Assembly (NCBI GenBank): GCA_937874275.1
Contig: CALNAU010000001.1
Span: 1-32,577 of the forward strand
Direction of reading: 5' to 3'
Origin: an uncultured Clostridia bacterium
Lineage (GTDB): Bacteria; Bacillota; Clostridia; Christensenellales; Aristaeellaceae
DNA length: 32,577 nucleotides
Positions within the stretch are counted from its first letter, which is position 1. Every line of letters starts with the position of its first letter. Positions 1-8,196 of the stretch are shown here, one piece after another. The notes under the pieces were generated by a model. It saw nothing but the letters and a program-made list of their open reading frames with translations. It made no database searches and had not been told where the DNA came from. The translations under genes were made by a program, and so were the position numbers.

Positions 1-2759
1 GCGCGGCCATACCCTACGCGCAGGACACGCTGCAGCATGGAGATGGACATCTGACCGGCCTCCACCGCCATTTCGATGGCTTTGGGCAGCAGTTCATCAA
101 ACTCATCCACATCGCCGGCCGTATCCCCCGATGTGGTGCCTCCACCATCTGGCTTGTCGCCTTTCTCAATGTGCTCCATGATATCCACATTATAATCCGC
201 CTGATTGCGGCTCTTGACATAGTCGGCCACCATGCCCACATCCTTGTCGCTGATAAAGCATCCCTGTACGCGCTTTGGCGCGGAGAGGTTGCGCGGCAGG
301 TACAGCATATCGCCGTAGCCGAGCAGCTTTTCAGCGCCCTGTGAATCGATGATGGTGCGGCTGTCCACCTGGGACGACACCTGAAAGGCGATGCGGCTGG
401 GGATGTTAGCCTTGATGATGCCCGTAATAACGTCCACTGACGGGCGCTGCGTAGCCAAAATTAGGCAGATGCCGGCAGCGCGTGCCTTGGCGGTAATGCG
501 TTTCACATGCTCGTCAATTATCTTGCCGGCGCTGGCCATGAGGTCGGACATTTCATCCACCACGACCACAATCTTGGGCATGGGTTCTTCGTCCGGATCA
601 ATCTTCTTATTGTAGGCATCAATGTTGCGCACACCATATTTCTGCAATTTCTGGTAGCGCTCATCCATCTCCTGGCACACCCACTCCAGCGCCATCACAG
701 CTTTCTTGGGGTCTACCACCACAGGCAGCAGCAGATGCGGAATATCATTATAAGGCTGCAGTTCGACGAATTTCGGGTCAATGAGTATCATGCGCACATC
801 CGTCGGCGTGGCACGATAAAGCAAACTGGTGATGATGCTGTTGATGCAGACCGACTTACCGCTGCCTGTTGCACCCGCAATCAGCAAGTGCGGCATATCC
901 ATCAACTCACAGATAACAGGCGCGCCGGTAATATCCTTGCCCAACGCCACGGCTGTGGGCGACTTGAGCTCCTGCATCTTGGGCGACAGCAACACTTCGC
1001 TGAGGTGTACGGTAGTTGCCTTGTCGTTGGAGACCTCAATACCAATCAGCGGCGTACCGGGGATGGGGATTTCCGCGCGGATGGCGCTCTTGGCCAGCAA
1101 CTCCACGGCGATATTGTCCATCACGTTGCGCAGTCGATTGACGTTGACGCCCTCCGCCAAACGAATGGCAAAGCGCGTAATGGCCGGGCCGTGCACAATC
1201 TGTTGCACGGTGGCAGCGATATTAAAGCTGGATAGCGTGGAGATCAGTTTATCTGCGCGCGCCAAGTCTTCCTCGGTGGTATCCGCCTGTTCATCGGGCG
1301 GCGGGACCGACATCAGCCGGGCCGGCGGTCTCTCGTAGCTGTCGATGGGCATGCTCATCTGTTTGCTGGCCGCTTTGGTGCGAGCCATCCCATCCAAACT
1401 ATTTTGTGTGGATGGGCTGCTGCCACCGGGCGACACCACGACGCGCTTGCCGGTTAACGCGACGGAAGGTGCGGTGCCCACATCACGCACCATGCCGCTC
1501 GCAACCGGCCGTCGTGGCGGCTGCGGCACGGGTGTTGGGGATGGTTCTTCCCAGTCATCTGAAGGCGCAACAGGTTTAGGCCGCTCGACGATAGGTTCAA
1601 TCGGCACTGCTTCATGATAAGCGGGAACACGCTGCGTTGCAACAGGCACTTCTTCATGCGCTTTCTGTTTGTCTTCCTGCGCAGATGGCTTGGTGGCCAC
1701 GGACATGCGTTCAGGCTGCTCAGCGGGTGTATTGACAATAGACTGAGGCTCCATGGGCTGCACAGGCTGCGATATGGGCGCAGACTCGACAGCGTTTTGC
1801 CTGGTCTTGCGCGGCACACGAATGGGCGTGGGCGGCGGTGTCTGTTCAAACTGCTCGAAAACGTCCTGTGTCACCGCAGTAAAGCCTTCGTCTTCCGGCC
1901 GCTCCGTGACAGGCGTCGCCTGCCACCCGTTTTCCTGAGCGGTATAGGCAGGCTGGTATGGATCCTGTGTAACGCTCACCGGTTGGTAAGGCTCTACATA
2001 ATAAGGCGTTACGCTGGGCTGATAAGCGGGTACGGACTCCTGCTCCGCAGTCCGCGGTTCCGGCTGTGGCACATCCTGAGGTGCTGGGCCCGCAGCCGCG
2101 GCCTGATTTCGCGCAGACTCCCCACGCCCCTGTATTTTATTATCCAACCGCTGCACCAGCAAGACAGGATTAATCCGAAATAGTGTAAAGAACAGGGCAA
2201 TTAGCACCACAATCAAGAAAATGACGCCCCCAACCTGCCCCAGCACGCGCCAAACCGGGAAAGCAACCAACATGCCCAACGCACCGCCCCCGGGCAGCGG
2301 GTTGAGCTGGTTGCTGTAACGCTGATAGGCGCGCGCCATATACTCCCCCCAGGTATCGGGCTCCGCTACCTTGAGGATGTTGAGGTTCATGTTGCGGATA
2401 TACTGCATCAGCGTGCCAAAGCCGGCAACGGTAGTTAACATCGTGAGAAGCGCCAGCAGCGCAAGGAAGGCCACAAAGCTTACTGCAAACGCGCGAAAGG
2501 ATATATAATGCCGTGCTGACACACACAGCAGCCACCCCAGCCAAAAACAGAACAGCGGCACAAGGGGATACAATACGCCCCCCATGCCCAGCGCCATTTC
2601 TTTCAGTGCCACTACGGTGCGGCTGGAAGCCTGCAGCGTGATGCCAATCTGCATTCCAAAGCCAAGCGCCAGGCACAGAATGCCGGCCGCCAGCGAAACC
2701 ACGCCCCCGCGATCGGTGGAGCGGATATTTTTACCTGTACCCCTTGCTGTAGATACCAA
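1..2759 (-). CDS. ftsK: FtsK/SpoIIIE-type DNA translocase (3' end beyond window)
   Basis: ATP-driven hexameric DNA pump that clears chromosomal DNA through a closing septum (division or sporulation). About 919 codons are visible. Residues 19-41, 61-80, 88-112 and about 160-196 are hydrophobic membrane segments. Residues about 205-500 are a long Pro/Gln/Glu-rich linker. The motor follows, with Walker A GATGSGKS near residue 626 and Walker B IVVVVDEMSDLM near 733. The start of the DNA-reading gamma winged-helix domain (FDELLPKAIEMAVEAGQMS) lies just before the window edge. I chose the TTG at 2759, 5 nt after the stop of the upstream gene; the ribosome site AGGATAGGGAG overlaps that stop, so translation is probably coupled. 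No suitable ATG lies upstream in frame. B. subtilis SpoIIIE is about 790 residues, so this linker is long. Whether it is the vegetative FtsK or the sporulation SpoIIIE cannot be told from here. Confidence 0.93.
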   Translation of the reverse strand, partial: MVSTARGTGKNIRSTDRGGVVSLAAGILCLALGFGMQIGITLQASSRTVVALKEMALGMGGVLYPLVPLFCFWLGWLLCVSARHYISFRAFAVSFVAFLALLALLTMLTTVAGFGTLMQYIRNMNLNILKVAEPDTWGEYMARAYQRYSNQLNPLPGGGALGMLVAFPVWRVLGQVGGVIFLIVVLIALFFTLFRINPVLLVQRLDNKIQGRGESARNQAAAAGPAPQDVPQPEPRTAEQESVPAYQPSVTPYYVEPYQPVSVTQDPYQPAYTAQENGWQATPVTERPEDEGFTAVTQDVFEQFEQTPPPTPIRVPRKTRQNAVESAPISQPVQPMEPQSIVNTPAEQPERMSVATKPSAQEDKQKAHEEVPVATQRVPAYHEAVPIEPIVERPKPVAPSDDWEEPSPTPVPQPPRRPVASGMVRDVGTAPSVALTGKRVVVSPGGSSPSTQNSLDGMARTKAASKQMSMPIDSYERPPARLMSVPPPDEQADTTEEDLARADKLISTLSSFNIAATVQQIVHGPAITRFAIRLAEGVNVNRLRNVMDNIAVELLAKSAIRAEIPIPGTPLIGIEVSNDKATTVHLSEVLLSPKMQELKSPTAVALGKDITGAPVICELMDMPHLLIAGATGSGKSVCINSIITSLLYRATPTDVRMILIDPKFVELQPYNDIPHLLLPVVVDPKKAVMALEWVCQEMDERYQKLQKYGVRNIDAYNKKIDPDEEPMPKIVVVVDEMSDLMASAGKIIDEHVKRITAKARAAGICLILATQRPSVDVITGIIKANIPSRIAFQVSSQVDSRTIIDSQGAEKLLGYGDMLYLPRNLSAPKRVQGCFISDKDVGMVADYVKSRNQADYNVDIMEHIEKGDKPDGGGTTSGDTAGDVDEFDELLPKAIEMAVEAGQMSISMLQRVLRVGYGR

Positions 2760-2764
2760 TCTCC

Positions 2765-3940
2765 CTATCCTATCTGATGCGATTCGTCCAGCGACAGCCA
2801 GATATAGCGCAATGTGCTGTCCGCATCATAATTAAAATATAAAGTGTTGCCCTGATACGCGTAACTTTCCAATGCTCCGGCAACCATGCCGTATTGCATC
2901 GCCGCCTGATCATCCAACGCAATGCTGCCGACAGGCTGGCCCAACGTCTGCACAACCAGTTCACGGTCCGCCTTCCCTGTGGTCAACCCATACAAGCTCG
3001 CACGGTTGCTGAGGATACCGGTAACCCGGCCATTGGCCTCGATGAATGCCGTGCCGCGCCAGCTTGCGTCCTCAGGTTGGTACTTGGTCCCCGTCGGAAA
3101 GCCGTCCGGATCCGTCAGCATTGGGTAATGGACCAAGACTTCATCCAATGCATCGCCTAGCGTTATCGATAACCCCGGCAGCGTGCCCGTTTGCACGGTC
3201 TGAGCAATCGCCTGCGCCGCCTCGGATGAGGGCGCACGTGGAATCTTCTGCAGGAGGTCTCCCAGAACAGAGCCCGGTGTTGTATGAAGCAGAGGCATCA
3301 AGTCGTCGTACAAAAAATGGACTGCGCCACTGCGGCCGGAAAGCGTCGTGTACTGTGCCTGGTCATAGAAAAATGTGATGCCCACTTCATCCGCCAGCAG
3401 CTGTTTAATCGGCACAGGATACAAGGCGCCCGCTGACAGATACGCACTGACATCCGATTCAACGTCACGGGCGATCATCGCTTCAATGTCCCCAGCCGCT
3501 GTACTTACATCTACAAAAAAGTCTTTCGCGTGTACTCTTTGGCCGGTCAACAGGTTATACATCAGTGGTGTGACGGCATACCCGGGCCGACCCGGCCCGA
3601 TTCTGCCCTCGGCCACCATGCGCACGGCCAACAGGTTGCCCATGGGCGCCGGTAATATCTCAGCATGGGCCGATACCTTCAAGCCGGTGGCAGCAGGATC
3701 CGTTAATGCACTGAGCATAGCCAAATATGATGTGATTCCGCCATCCGCCATGATGGAACGGTTGATGGTATCCTGCGCGAAGGTGTTGGGCATGCCGCTC
3801 AACTGCGGGTAGGTGACGGAGGAGTTTCCCTGTTGTTGTGTCACATACTCGACCTGTATCCCCTCCGTCTGGGCAAAGGCGGTCAACCACCCGGTTCCCA
3901 ACAGGGCAATAATCAGGACAGATATCAGCTTGGCTCTCAT
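2765..3940 (-). CDS. Secreted/anchored protein with RsiV/PdaC-like (DUF3298) domain
   Basis: A 391-residue exported protein. Residues 1-23 form a signal peptide or N-terminal anchor (positive MRAK, hydrophobic core, then AFAQ). Residues about 40-130 resemble the DUF4163-like half, and 145-225 the DUF3298 half, of the RsiV/PdaC extracellular module: the VTYPQLSG start and the late FFYDQAQY...VHFLYDDL pattern are typical. Residues 226-391 appear to hold two copies of a small fold like that of DUF4309 proteins (LGDALDEVLVHYPML; later a YAYQGNTLYFNYD strand). No deacetylase catalytic domain follows, so this is not a complete PdaC. In family members the module binds cell-wall sugars or lysozyme; the function here is unknown. 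It has its own promoter (3965-3993) and site AAGGAGG 8 nt before the ATG. It is probably co-transcribed with ftsK. Confidence 0.75.
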   Translation of the reverse strand: MRAKLISVLIIALLGTGWLTAFAQTEGIQVEYVTQQQGNSSVTYPQLSGMPNTFAQDTINRSIMADGGITSYLAMLSALTDPAATGLKVSAHAEILPAPMGNLLAVRMVAEGRIGPGRPGYAVTPLMYNLLTGQRVHAKDFFVDVSTAAGDIEAMIARDVESDVSAYLSAGALYPVPIKQLLADEVGITFFYDQAQYTTLSGRSGAVHFLYDDLMPLLHTTPGSVLGDLLQKIPRAPSSEAAQAIAQTVQTGTLPGLSITLGDALDEVLVHYPMLTDPDGFPTGTKYQPEDASWRGTAFIEANGRVTGILSNRASLYGLTTGKADRELVVQTLGQPVGSIALDDQAAMQYGMVAGALESYAYQGNTLYFNYDADSTLRYIWLSLDESHQIG

Positions 3941-3964
3941 GTTGGCCGCCTCCTTCCCCCCATC

Positions 3965-3993
3965 ATTTTATCGTATCGCCTGCGGGCACGCAA
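3965..3993 (-). promoter_or_regulatory. Promoter for the DUF3298-ftsK unit
   Basis: On the minus strand, TTGCGT (3993-3988), a 17 nt spacer and TAAAAT (3970-3965). The -10 box matches the consensus at 5 of 6 bases; the -35 is weaker. The start of the DUF3298-like gene is about 25 nt downstream. Confidence 0.5.
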
Positions 3994-4029
3994 GTTCCCT
4001 TTCGATACCTTAAAGATGCCAGATATGGT

Positions 4030-4053
4030 GAAGTCAACTGTCGGGCTGACTTC
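4030..4053 (-). repeat. Inverted repeat after the M16 peptidase gene
   Basis: Perfect 7 bp arms GAAGTCA (4030-4036) and TGACTTC (4047-4053) around a 10 nt loop, 15 nt after the peptidase stop. There is no T-run on either side, so it is not a canonical terminator. It may be an RNA-processing or 3'-end hairpin, or a regulator site upstream of the next promoter. Confidence 0.45.
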
Positions 4054-4067
4054 CTCCAATCGGGGTA

Positions 4068-5321
4068 CTATACAAGCCCCTGCTTATTCACCAACTTTTC
4101 AGCATTGCGCCCAACCACCGCCATGCTGGGTTGCTGTGTGAAGATATGCTGTGCCATTGCCATCACAGCCTTGGGTGTCACGCGCGTTATTCCCCGCAGC
4201 GTTTGGGATGGCAGGGTCACTTTGCTGCGTAGCAAAGACTGCATCCCCAGGCTGCTCATACGGGCATAGGCGCTCTCTTGGCTGAGAACAAACCCCGTGC
4301 GCAGCTGCGCTTTCGCTTGCTCCAACTCCTGTTCACTAACGCCATCCCGAAGCAGCCGACTGCATTCCTCTAATATTTCTCGAATGACGCGCGCCGCGCT
4401 GCCCGGCGCGGCGGCCGCGCATATGGCAAAGTCACCGCATCCCGGATAGGACGATGGGGCGGAGTAGATGCTATAAACTAAGCCCTTCTCCTCGCGCACC
4501 CGTTGAAACAGGCGGGAGGATACGCCTCCGCCAAACAGCGTATTGAGTGCCATCATGGCATACTTGCCGGGGGCTTCATAGGGAATGCCGCGATATCCCA
4601 AGCATATATGCGTTTGCTCTGATCGCTTGTCGCAGGCCAACTGAACCGGCTGCACATTGGCTTGGTTAGGAGGAAAATCCGCCTCGTTGTTCCCCTGCCA
4701 CGCGCCGAACTGCTGCTCCAGCATGTCCAGAAGCGACTCTGCTTTGAAATGCCCGGCGACCGCAATCACTGTATTAGCTGGTGTATAGTATTTCTGACGA
4801 AATGCTTGAACATCATCCTGTGTGTACCCGATAACATGCTCCCTGGTTCCCGTGATGGGCATGGCCAGGGATTGCCCACGGTAGAGCGCATCGTTGAGCA
4901 AATCGTATACGGTGTCCTCCGGCGAGTCATCCACCATGGCAATTTCTTCAAGGATGACGTTCTTTTCTTTCGCCAGTTCCTCCGGTTCGATGGTTGGCCG
5001 ACAGGTAATATCCGCCAACAAATCGATGGCCTTTGGTAAATCGGTGTCGGTTACCTTGGCGTAGTACACAGTGTACAGCTTGCTGGTGGCAGCGTTCATG
5101 TGCCCGCCGATGGCATCCATTTCCTCAGCCAGTTGACGCGCGTTGCGGTTCTGCGTTCGCTTGAAAGCCATATGCTCCAACAAGTGCACCAAACCGTTTT
5201 CCGAGGGTGTCTCCAACATAGAACCGGCCTTGACCCACACGCCGATAGACACCGAACGCAGATGCGGCATGCGCTCCATCATGACGCGCAGTCCGTTTGA
5301 CAGGGTATGCGTTTGAATCAT
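4068..5321 (-). CDS. M16 family zinc peptidase (YmxG/MlpA-like)
   Basis: A 417-residue pitrilysin-type metallopeptidase with the inverted zinc motif HLLEH at residues 46-50. The distal zinc ligand is Glu125 or Glu126 in ILEEIAM, at the usual spacing of about 75. The first M16 domain is residues 1-200. The second, non-catalytic-type domain is residues 200-410 and contains the GGGVSSRLFQ..REEKGLVYS signature that forms the closing half of the chamber. There is no signal peptide, so it is probably cytoplasmic, as expected for the MlpA/YmxG group next to pnp in Bacillus. Ribosome site GGGAG lies 5 nt before the ATG. It follows pnp by 71 nt, separated by a hairpin (5341-5369), and probably depends on read-through from pnp. 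The substrate is unknown. Confidence 0.93.
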   Translation of the reverse strand: MIQTHTLSNGLRVMMERMPHLRSVSIGVWVKAGSMLETPSENGLVHLLEHMAFKRTQNRNARQLAEEMDAIGGHMNAATSKLYTVYYAKVTDTDLPKAIDLLADITCRPTIEPEELAKEKNVILEEIAMVDDSPEDTVYDLLNDALYRGQSLAMPITGTREHVIGYTQDDVQAFRQKYYTPANTVIAVAGHFKAESLLDMLEQQFGAWQGNNEADFPPNQANVQPVQLACDKRSEQTHICLGYRGIPYEAPGKYAMMALNTLFGGGVSSRLFQRVREEKGLVYSIYSAPSSYPGCGDFAICAAAAPGSAARVIREILEECSRLLRDGVSEQELEQAKAQLRTGFVLSQESAYARMSSLGMQSLLRSKVTLPSQTLRGITRVTPKAVMAMAQHIFTQQPSMAVVGRNAEKLVNKQGLV

Positions 5322-5340
5322 GTATGCTCCCTTGACAGAA

Positions 5341-5369
5341 GGGGAACCTGCTGATGCAACAGGTTCCCC
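5341..5369 (-). terminator. Strong hairpin after pnp (attenuator or processing site)
   Basis: Perfect 10 bp stem: GGGGAACCTG (5341-5350) and CAGGTTCCCC (5360-5369), 9 nt loop, between pnp and the M16 peptidase gene. On the minus strand it is followed only by TTCTGT, a poor U-tract. It could stabilise the pnp 3' end or reduce rather than stop downstream transcription. Confidence 0.6.
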
Positions 5370-5392
5370 ATGCTTATGTGATCTTAACTGAA

Positions 5393-7573
5393 TCAGTGGT
5401 TGTTGGGGCGTCCGTCACGACGCGGGGGGCGTCCGCCGCCGCCGCGGTGCTCAGCGCCGCCCGGCCGAGGCGCGAAGGACCGGCGCTCGTATACCATGTC
5501 ATTGCGAATGAGGTTGATGCGGCCCTGGGAGTCAATCTCCTGTACCTTGACTTCCACCTCGTCGCCTACATTGAGCACGTCCTCAACCTTCTCCACGCGC
5601 TCGTTGGCCAGCTTGGAGATGTGCAACAGACCGTCCTTACCGGGCAGCAGCTCCACAAAGGCGCCCAGGCTGCTCATCACACGCACAACGCGGCCCTGGT
5701 AGACCTCACCCACTTCCACATCCTTGGCAATGCCTTCGATGATCTTGCGTGCCTTGGCGGCGGCCTCGTCATCCGGTGTGGCGATGGCCACGCGGCCGTC
5801 ATCCTCGATGTCAATCTTCACACCGGTATCGGCGATGATTTTGTTAATCATCTTGCCGCCGGGCCCAATGACTTCGCGAATCTTGTCGGGGTTGATCATG
5901 AAGGTGATAATCTTGGGCGCGTAACGGCTGAGCTGCTCACGCGGCTGTGCCAGCGTATCCAACATGATTTTGAGGATATGCAAACGGCCGTCCAATGCCT
6001 GGCTGAGTGCCTGGCGCAGAATCGCTTCGTCAATGCCCTTGATTTTGATGTCCATCTGGATGGCGGTGATGCCGTTCATGGTGCCGGCGACCTTGAAGTC
6101 CATATCGCCCAGGAAGTCTTCCAGGCCCTGGATGTCCGTCAGCACGGCCACCTTGTCGGACTGGTCGTCCTTGATGAGGCCCATGGCCACACCGGCAACT
6201 GGCGCCTTAATCGGCACACCGGCATCCATCAGCGACAGGGTACTGCCGCACACGGAGGCCATGGAGGAGGAACCATTGGAGCTCAACACTTCGCTGACCA
6301 AGCGCAGGGCATACGGGAAATCAGTCTCGTTGGGCACCATGGGCTCCAACGCGCGCTCTGCCAGTGCGCCATGGCCAATTTCGCGGCGGCCGGGGGCGCG
6401 CATACGGCCGGCTTCACCGGTGGCATAGGGCGGCATATTGTAGTGGTGAATGTAGCGCTTGGAATCCTCATTAGACAGGCCGTCGAGGATTTGCACCTCA
6501 CGCAGCGAGCCCAGCGTGGTGACGGTGAGCGCCTGCGTCTGTCCACGGGTAAACACGGCGCTGCCGTGGGCGCGGGGCAGGATACCTACTTCACACCAGA
6601 TGGGGCGAACTTCGGTGGTGCCGCGGCCATCGGGGCGGATGCCCTGGTCCAGAATCTTGCGGCGCATCACTTCTTTATTCAAGGCATAGACCGCGTCGCC
6701 GATTTCGCCTGCACGATCGGGGTAAATGGACGCAAAGTGCTCCTGCACCTCCGCCTTCACTTGTTCCTCGCGCGCCTGGCGCTCTTCGCGCACAGCGGTG
6801 TCAAAGCTCCAGCGTACCTTGTCCATGGCAAACTCGCGCACATCGGCCTTGATGTCATCACCGGTCACGAACAGCTGGAAGCTGCGCTTGGGTTTGCCGA
6901 TTTCGGCGACAATCTTCTCCTGGAAGGCAACCAGTTCCTTGATGGTCTCATGCGCGAAGAGAATGCCGTCCAGCATCACGTCCTCGGATACCTCGTTGGC
7001 ACCGGCTTCCACCATCATAATGGCATCCTTGGTGCCCGATACCGTCAGATGCAGGTCGCTCACAGCCGCTTCCTGCTCGTTGGGGTTGATGATGAACTTG
7101 CCATCCACTCGCCCAACGGTGACCGAACCGGTGGGGCCTGCCCACGGGATATCGCTCACGCACAGCGCGATGGACGAGCCCAGCATCGCCGGAATATCCG
7201 GCGGGTTATTCACGTCGACCGACAGCACAGTGGCAACCACCTGTACGTCGTTGCGCATGCCCTTGTCAAACAGCGGGCGGATGGGCCGGTCAATCAGACG
7301 GGCGGTGAGGGTGGCCTTTTCGGTGGGCCTGGTCTCACGCTTGATGAAGCCACCGGGAATCTTGCCGGCGGAATACATTTTCTCTTCAAAGTCCACGCTC
7401 AGCGGGAAGAAATCCTGCCCCTCGCGCGGCTTTTCGGAATAGGTGACGCTGACCAGCACCGCGGTGTCGCCGTAACGCACCAGGGTAGAGCCGGCTGCTT
7501 GCTCGGCGTAACGGCCAAACTCAAAGCTCAGCGGGCGGCCGCCAAATTCCATTGTGTACTTTCTTGGTTCCAT
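5393..7573 (-). CDS. pnp: Polynucleotide phosphorylase
   Basis: Trimeric 3'-5' exoribonuclease that degrades RNA with phosphate, releasing nucleoside diphosphates. 726 residues, the usual size. It has two RNase PH cores separated by a helical domain. The second core carries the catalytic GDMDFKVAGT motif near residue 488. A KH domain follows with GPGGK near 572, then an S1 domain at about 618-690 (GRVVRVMSSLGAFVELLPG). The tail (about 695-726) is rich in Arg and Gly (RGGGGRPPRR), likely extra RNA contact. I chose the ATG at 7573 (MEPRKYTMEF), which matches the family start. AAGGAG lies 13 nt upstream, which is rather far. An in-frame ATG at 7636 would add 21 poorly conserved residues. It follows rpsO after a terminator, as in many bacteria, and may be under read-through control. 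Confidence 0.97.
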   Translation of the reverse strand: MEPRKYTMEFGGRPLSFEFGRYAEQAAGSTLVRYGDTAVLVSVTYSEKPREGQDFFPLSVDFEEKMYSAGKIPGGFIKRETRPTEKATLTARLIDRPIRPLFDKGMRNDVQVVATVLSVDVNNPPDIPAMLGSSIALCVSDIPWAGPTGSVTVGRVDGKFIINPNEQEAAVSDLHLTVSGTKDAIMMVEAGANEVSEDVMLDGILFAHETIKELVAFQEKIVAEIGKPKRSFQLFVTGDDIKADVREFAMDKVRWSFDTAVREERQAREEQVKAEVQEHFASIYPDRAGEIGDAVYALNKEVMRRKILDQGIRPDGRGTTEVRPIWCEVGILPRAHGSAVFTRGQTQALTVTTLGSLREVQILDGLSNEDSKRYIHHYNMPPYATGEAGRMRAPGRREIGHGALAERALEPMVPNETDFPYALRLVSEVLSSNGSSSMASVCGSTLSLMDAGVPIKAPVAGVAMGLIKDDQSDKVAVLTDIQGLEDFLGDMDFKVAGTMNGITAIQMDIKIKGIDEAILRQALSQALDGRLHILKIMLDTLAQPREQLSRYAPKIITFMINPDKIREVIGPGGKMINKIIADTGVKIDIEDDGRVAIATPDDEAAAKARKIIEGIAKDVEVGEVYQGRVVRVMSSLGAFVELLPGKDGLLHISKLANERVEKVEDVLNVGDEVEVKVQEIDSQGRINLIRNDMVYERRSFAPRPGGAEHRGGGGRPPRRDGRPNNH

Positions 7574-7634
7574 GCTTTCTTTCTTTCTCCTTACTTCTTT
7601 CGCGCTGCCCGCTCCCCCGCGGGTGCGCCATTCC

Positions 7635-7650
7635 ACTGATACGAATCAGT
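7635..7650. repeat. Palindrome between rpsO and pnp
   Basis: ACTGAT-4 nt-ATCAGT, perfect 6 bp arms, directly after the T-run of the rpsO terminator and about 60 nt before the pnp start. It could be an RNase cleavage hairpin, as known for rpsO-pnp leaders in enterobacteria, or an operator. The sequence alone does not decide. Confidence 0.4.
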
Positions 7651-7652
7651 AT

Positions 7653-7686
7653 AAAAGGGCCGGGAGCCTGTATGGTCCCGACCCTT
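7653..7686 (-). terminator. Rho-independent terminator of rpsO
   Basis: On the minus strand, an 11 bp stem (7686-7676 with 7665-7655; one G-U pair), a 10 nt loop and then TTTT. It begins 8 nt after the rpsO stop. Read-through would feed pnp. Confidence 0.85.
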
Positions 7687-7694
7687 AGGTTCTC

Positions 7695-7958
7695 TTACTT
7701 ACGCAGATTGAGTTCGCCAATTAGGGTGCGGTAGCGCTCAATGTCCGTGCGCATCAGGTAGTCCAGCAAACCGCGGCGCTGGCCGACCATCAGCAGCAAA
7801 CCGCGGCGGCTGTGGTGGTCCTTCTTGTTGAGCTTCAGATGCTCGTTGAGGTGGTTGATGCGTTCGGTCAGCAGGGCCACCTGCACTTCCGGTGAACCGG
7901 TGTCACCCTCGTGACGGGCATAGGTCTCGATGATCTGGGTCTTCTTTTGCTTATCCAT
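7695..7958 (-). CDS. rpsO: 30S ribosomal protein S15
   Basis: A primary 16S rRNA-binding protein of the small-subunit platform. 87 residues, one short of the common 88 or 89. The sequence shows the family hallmarks: GDTGSPEVQVALLTERI near residues 19-35, LNEHLKLNKKDHHSRRGL near 37-54, and LLDYL near 63-67. Ribosome site GAGGAA precedes the ATG by about 6 nt. It has its own promoter (8067-8095) with a leader of roughly 100 nt, long enough for the translational autoregulation known for S15 genes, although I could not assign a specific S15-binding fold. It ends at a strong terminator before pnp. Confidence 0.98.
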   Translation of the reverse strand: MDKQKKTQIIETYARHEGDTGSPEVQVALLTERINHLNEHLKLNKKDHHSRRGLLLMVGQRRGLLDYLMRTDIERYRTLIGELNLRK

Positions 7959-8066
7959 GGGTCTTCCTCTCTTGCGGGGGTGGCAGCCCGCTCTTCAATC
8001 GCCGCAAACACAGAATGACGGTGAGAATCGACAGCCCGAGCATGCGGTTCTATGGCCACGAAGTTT

Positions 8067-8095
8067 ATATTAACATAACACAGGCCGAATGTAAA
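8067..8095 (-). promoter_or_regulatory. rpsO promoter
   Basis: Minus strand TTTACA (8095-8090), 17 nt spacer, TAATAT (8072-8067), each 5 of 6 to consensus. The start should fall near 8060, giving a leader of about 100 nt before the rpsO ATG. An A-run lies upstream of the -35 on this strand. Confidence 0.8.
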
Positions 8096-8113
8096 CGCTT
8101 AGCGCAAGCGTTT
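8093..8113. repeat. Inverted repeat overlapping the rpsO -35 box
   Basis: Perfect 8 bp arms AAACGCTT (8093-8100) and AAGCGTTT (8106-8113) with a 5 nt centre, followed on the plus strand by further T (T5 at 8111-8115). It overlaps the rpsO -35 (8090-8095) and lies 24 nt before the divergent -35 at 8137. It has terminator form on the plus strand, but nothing upstream needs one, so an operator between divergent promoters is possible. Confidence 0.45.
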
Positions 8114-8136
8114 TTGGGCACTTCCAGGCAGTTTCC

Positions 8137-8165
8137 TTGACAAAACATCACATCCTCACTAATCT
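8137..8165 (+). promoter_or_regulatory. Promoter of the metallophosphoesterase gene
   Basis: TTGACA (8137-8142, perfect), 17 nt spacer, TAATCT (8160-8165). The start near 8172 places the AGGAGG at 8185-8190 and the GTG at 8197 in a short leader. This supports the GTG start over the TTG within the -35 box. Confidence 0.7.
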
Positions 8166-8196
8166 GAGTGCTGATTGTGGTGATAGGAGGGGTACG

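Noticed and set aside
2170..2676. A 168-codon minus-strand frame at the start of ftsK
   Set aside because: It is an out-of-frame reading of the ftsK membrane domain; the true frame reads continuously from the TTG at 2759 to the window edge.
7574..7636. ATG at 7636 as the pnp start
   Set aside because: It would add 21 residues not typical of PNPase and has no ribosome site; the ATG at 7573 matches the family N-terminus.
5354..7639. A 761-codon open frame on the plus strand opposite pnp
   Set aside because: It is antisense to a clear pnp gene, has a His/Ala-rich composition typical of the mirror of GC-rich coding DNA and no family motif.
8137..8196. TTG at 8137 as start of the metallophosphoesterase
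   Set aside because: This TTG is part of a perfect TTGACA -35 box; AGGAGG at 8185-8190 and the GTG at 8197 fit much better.
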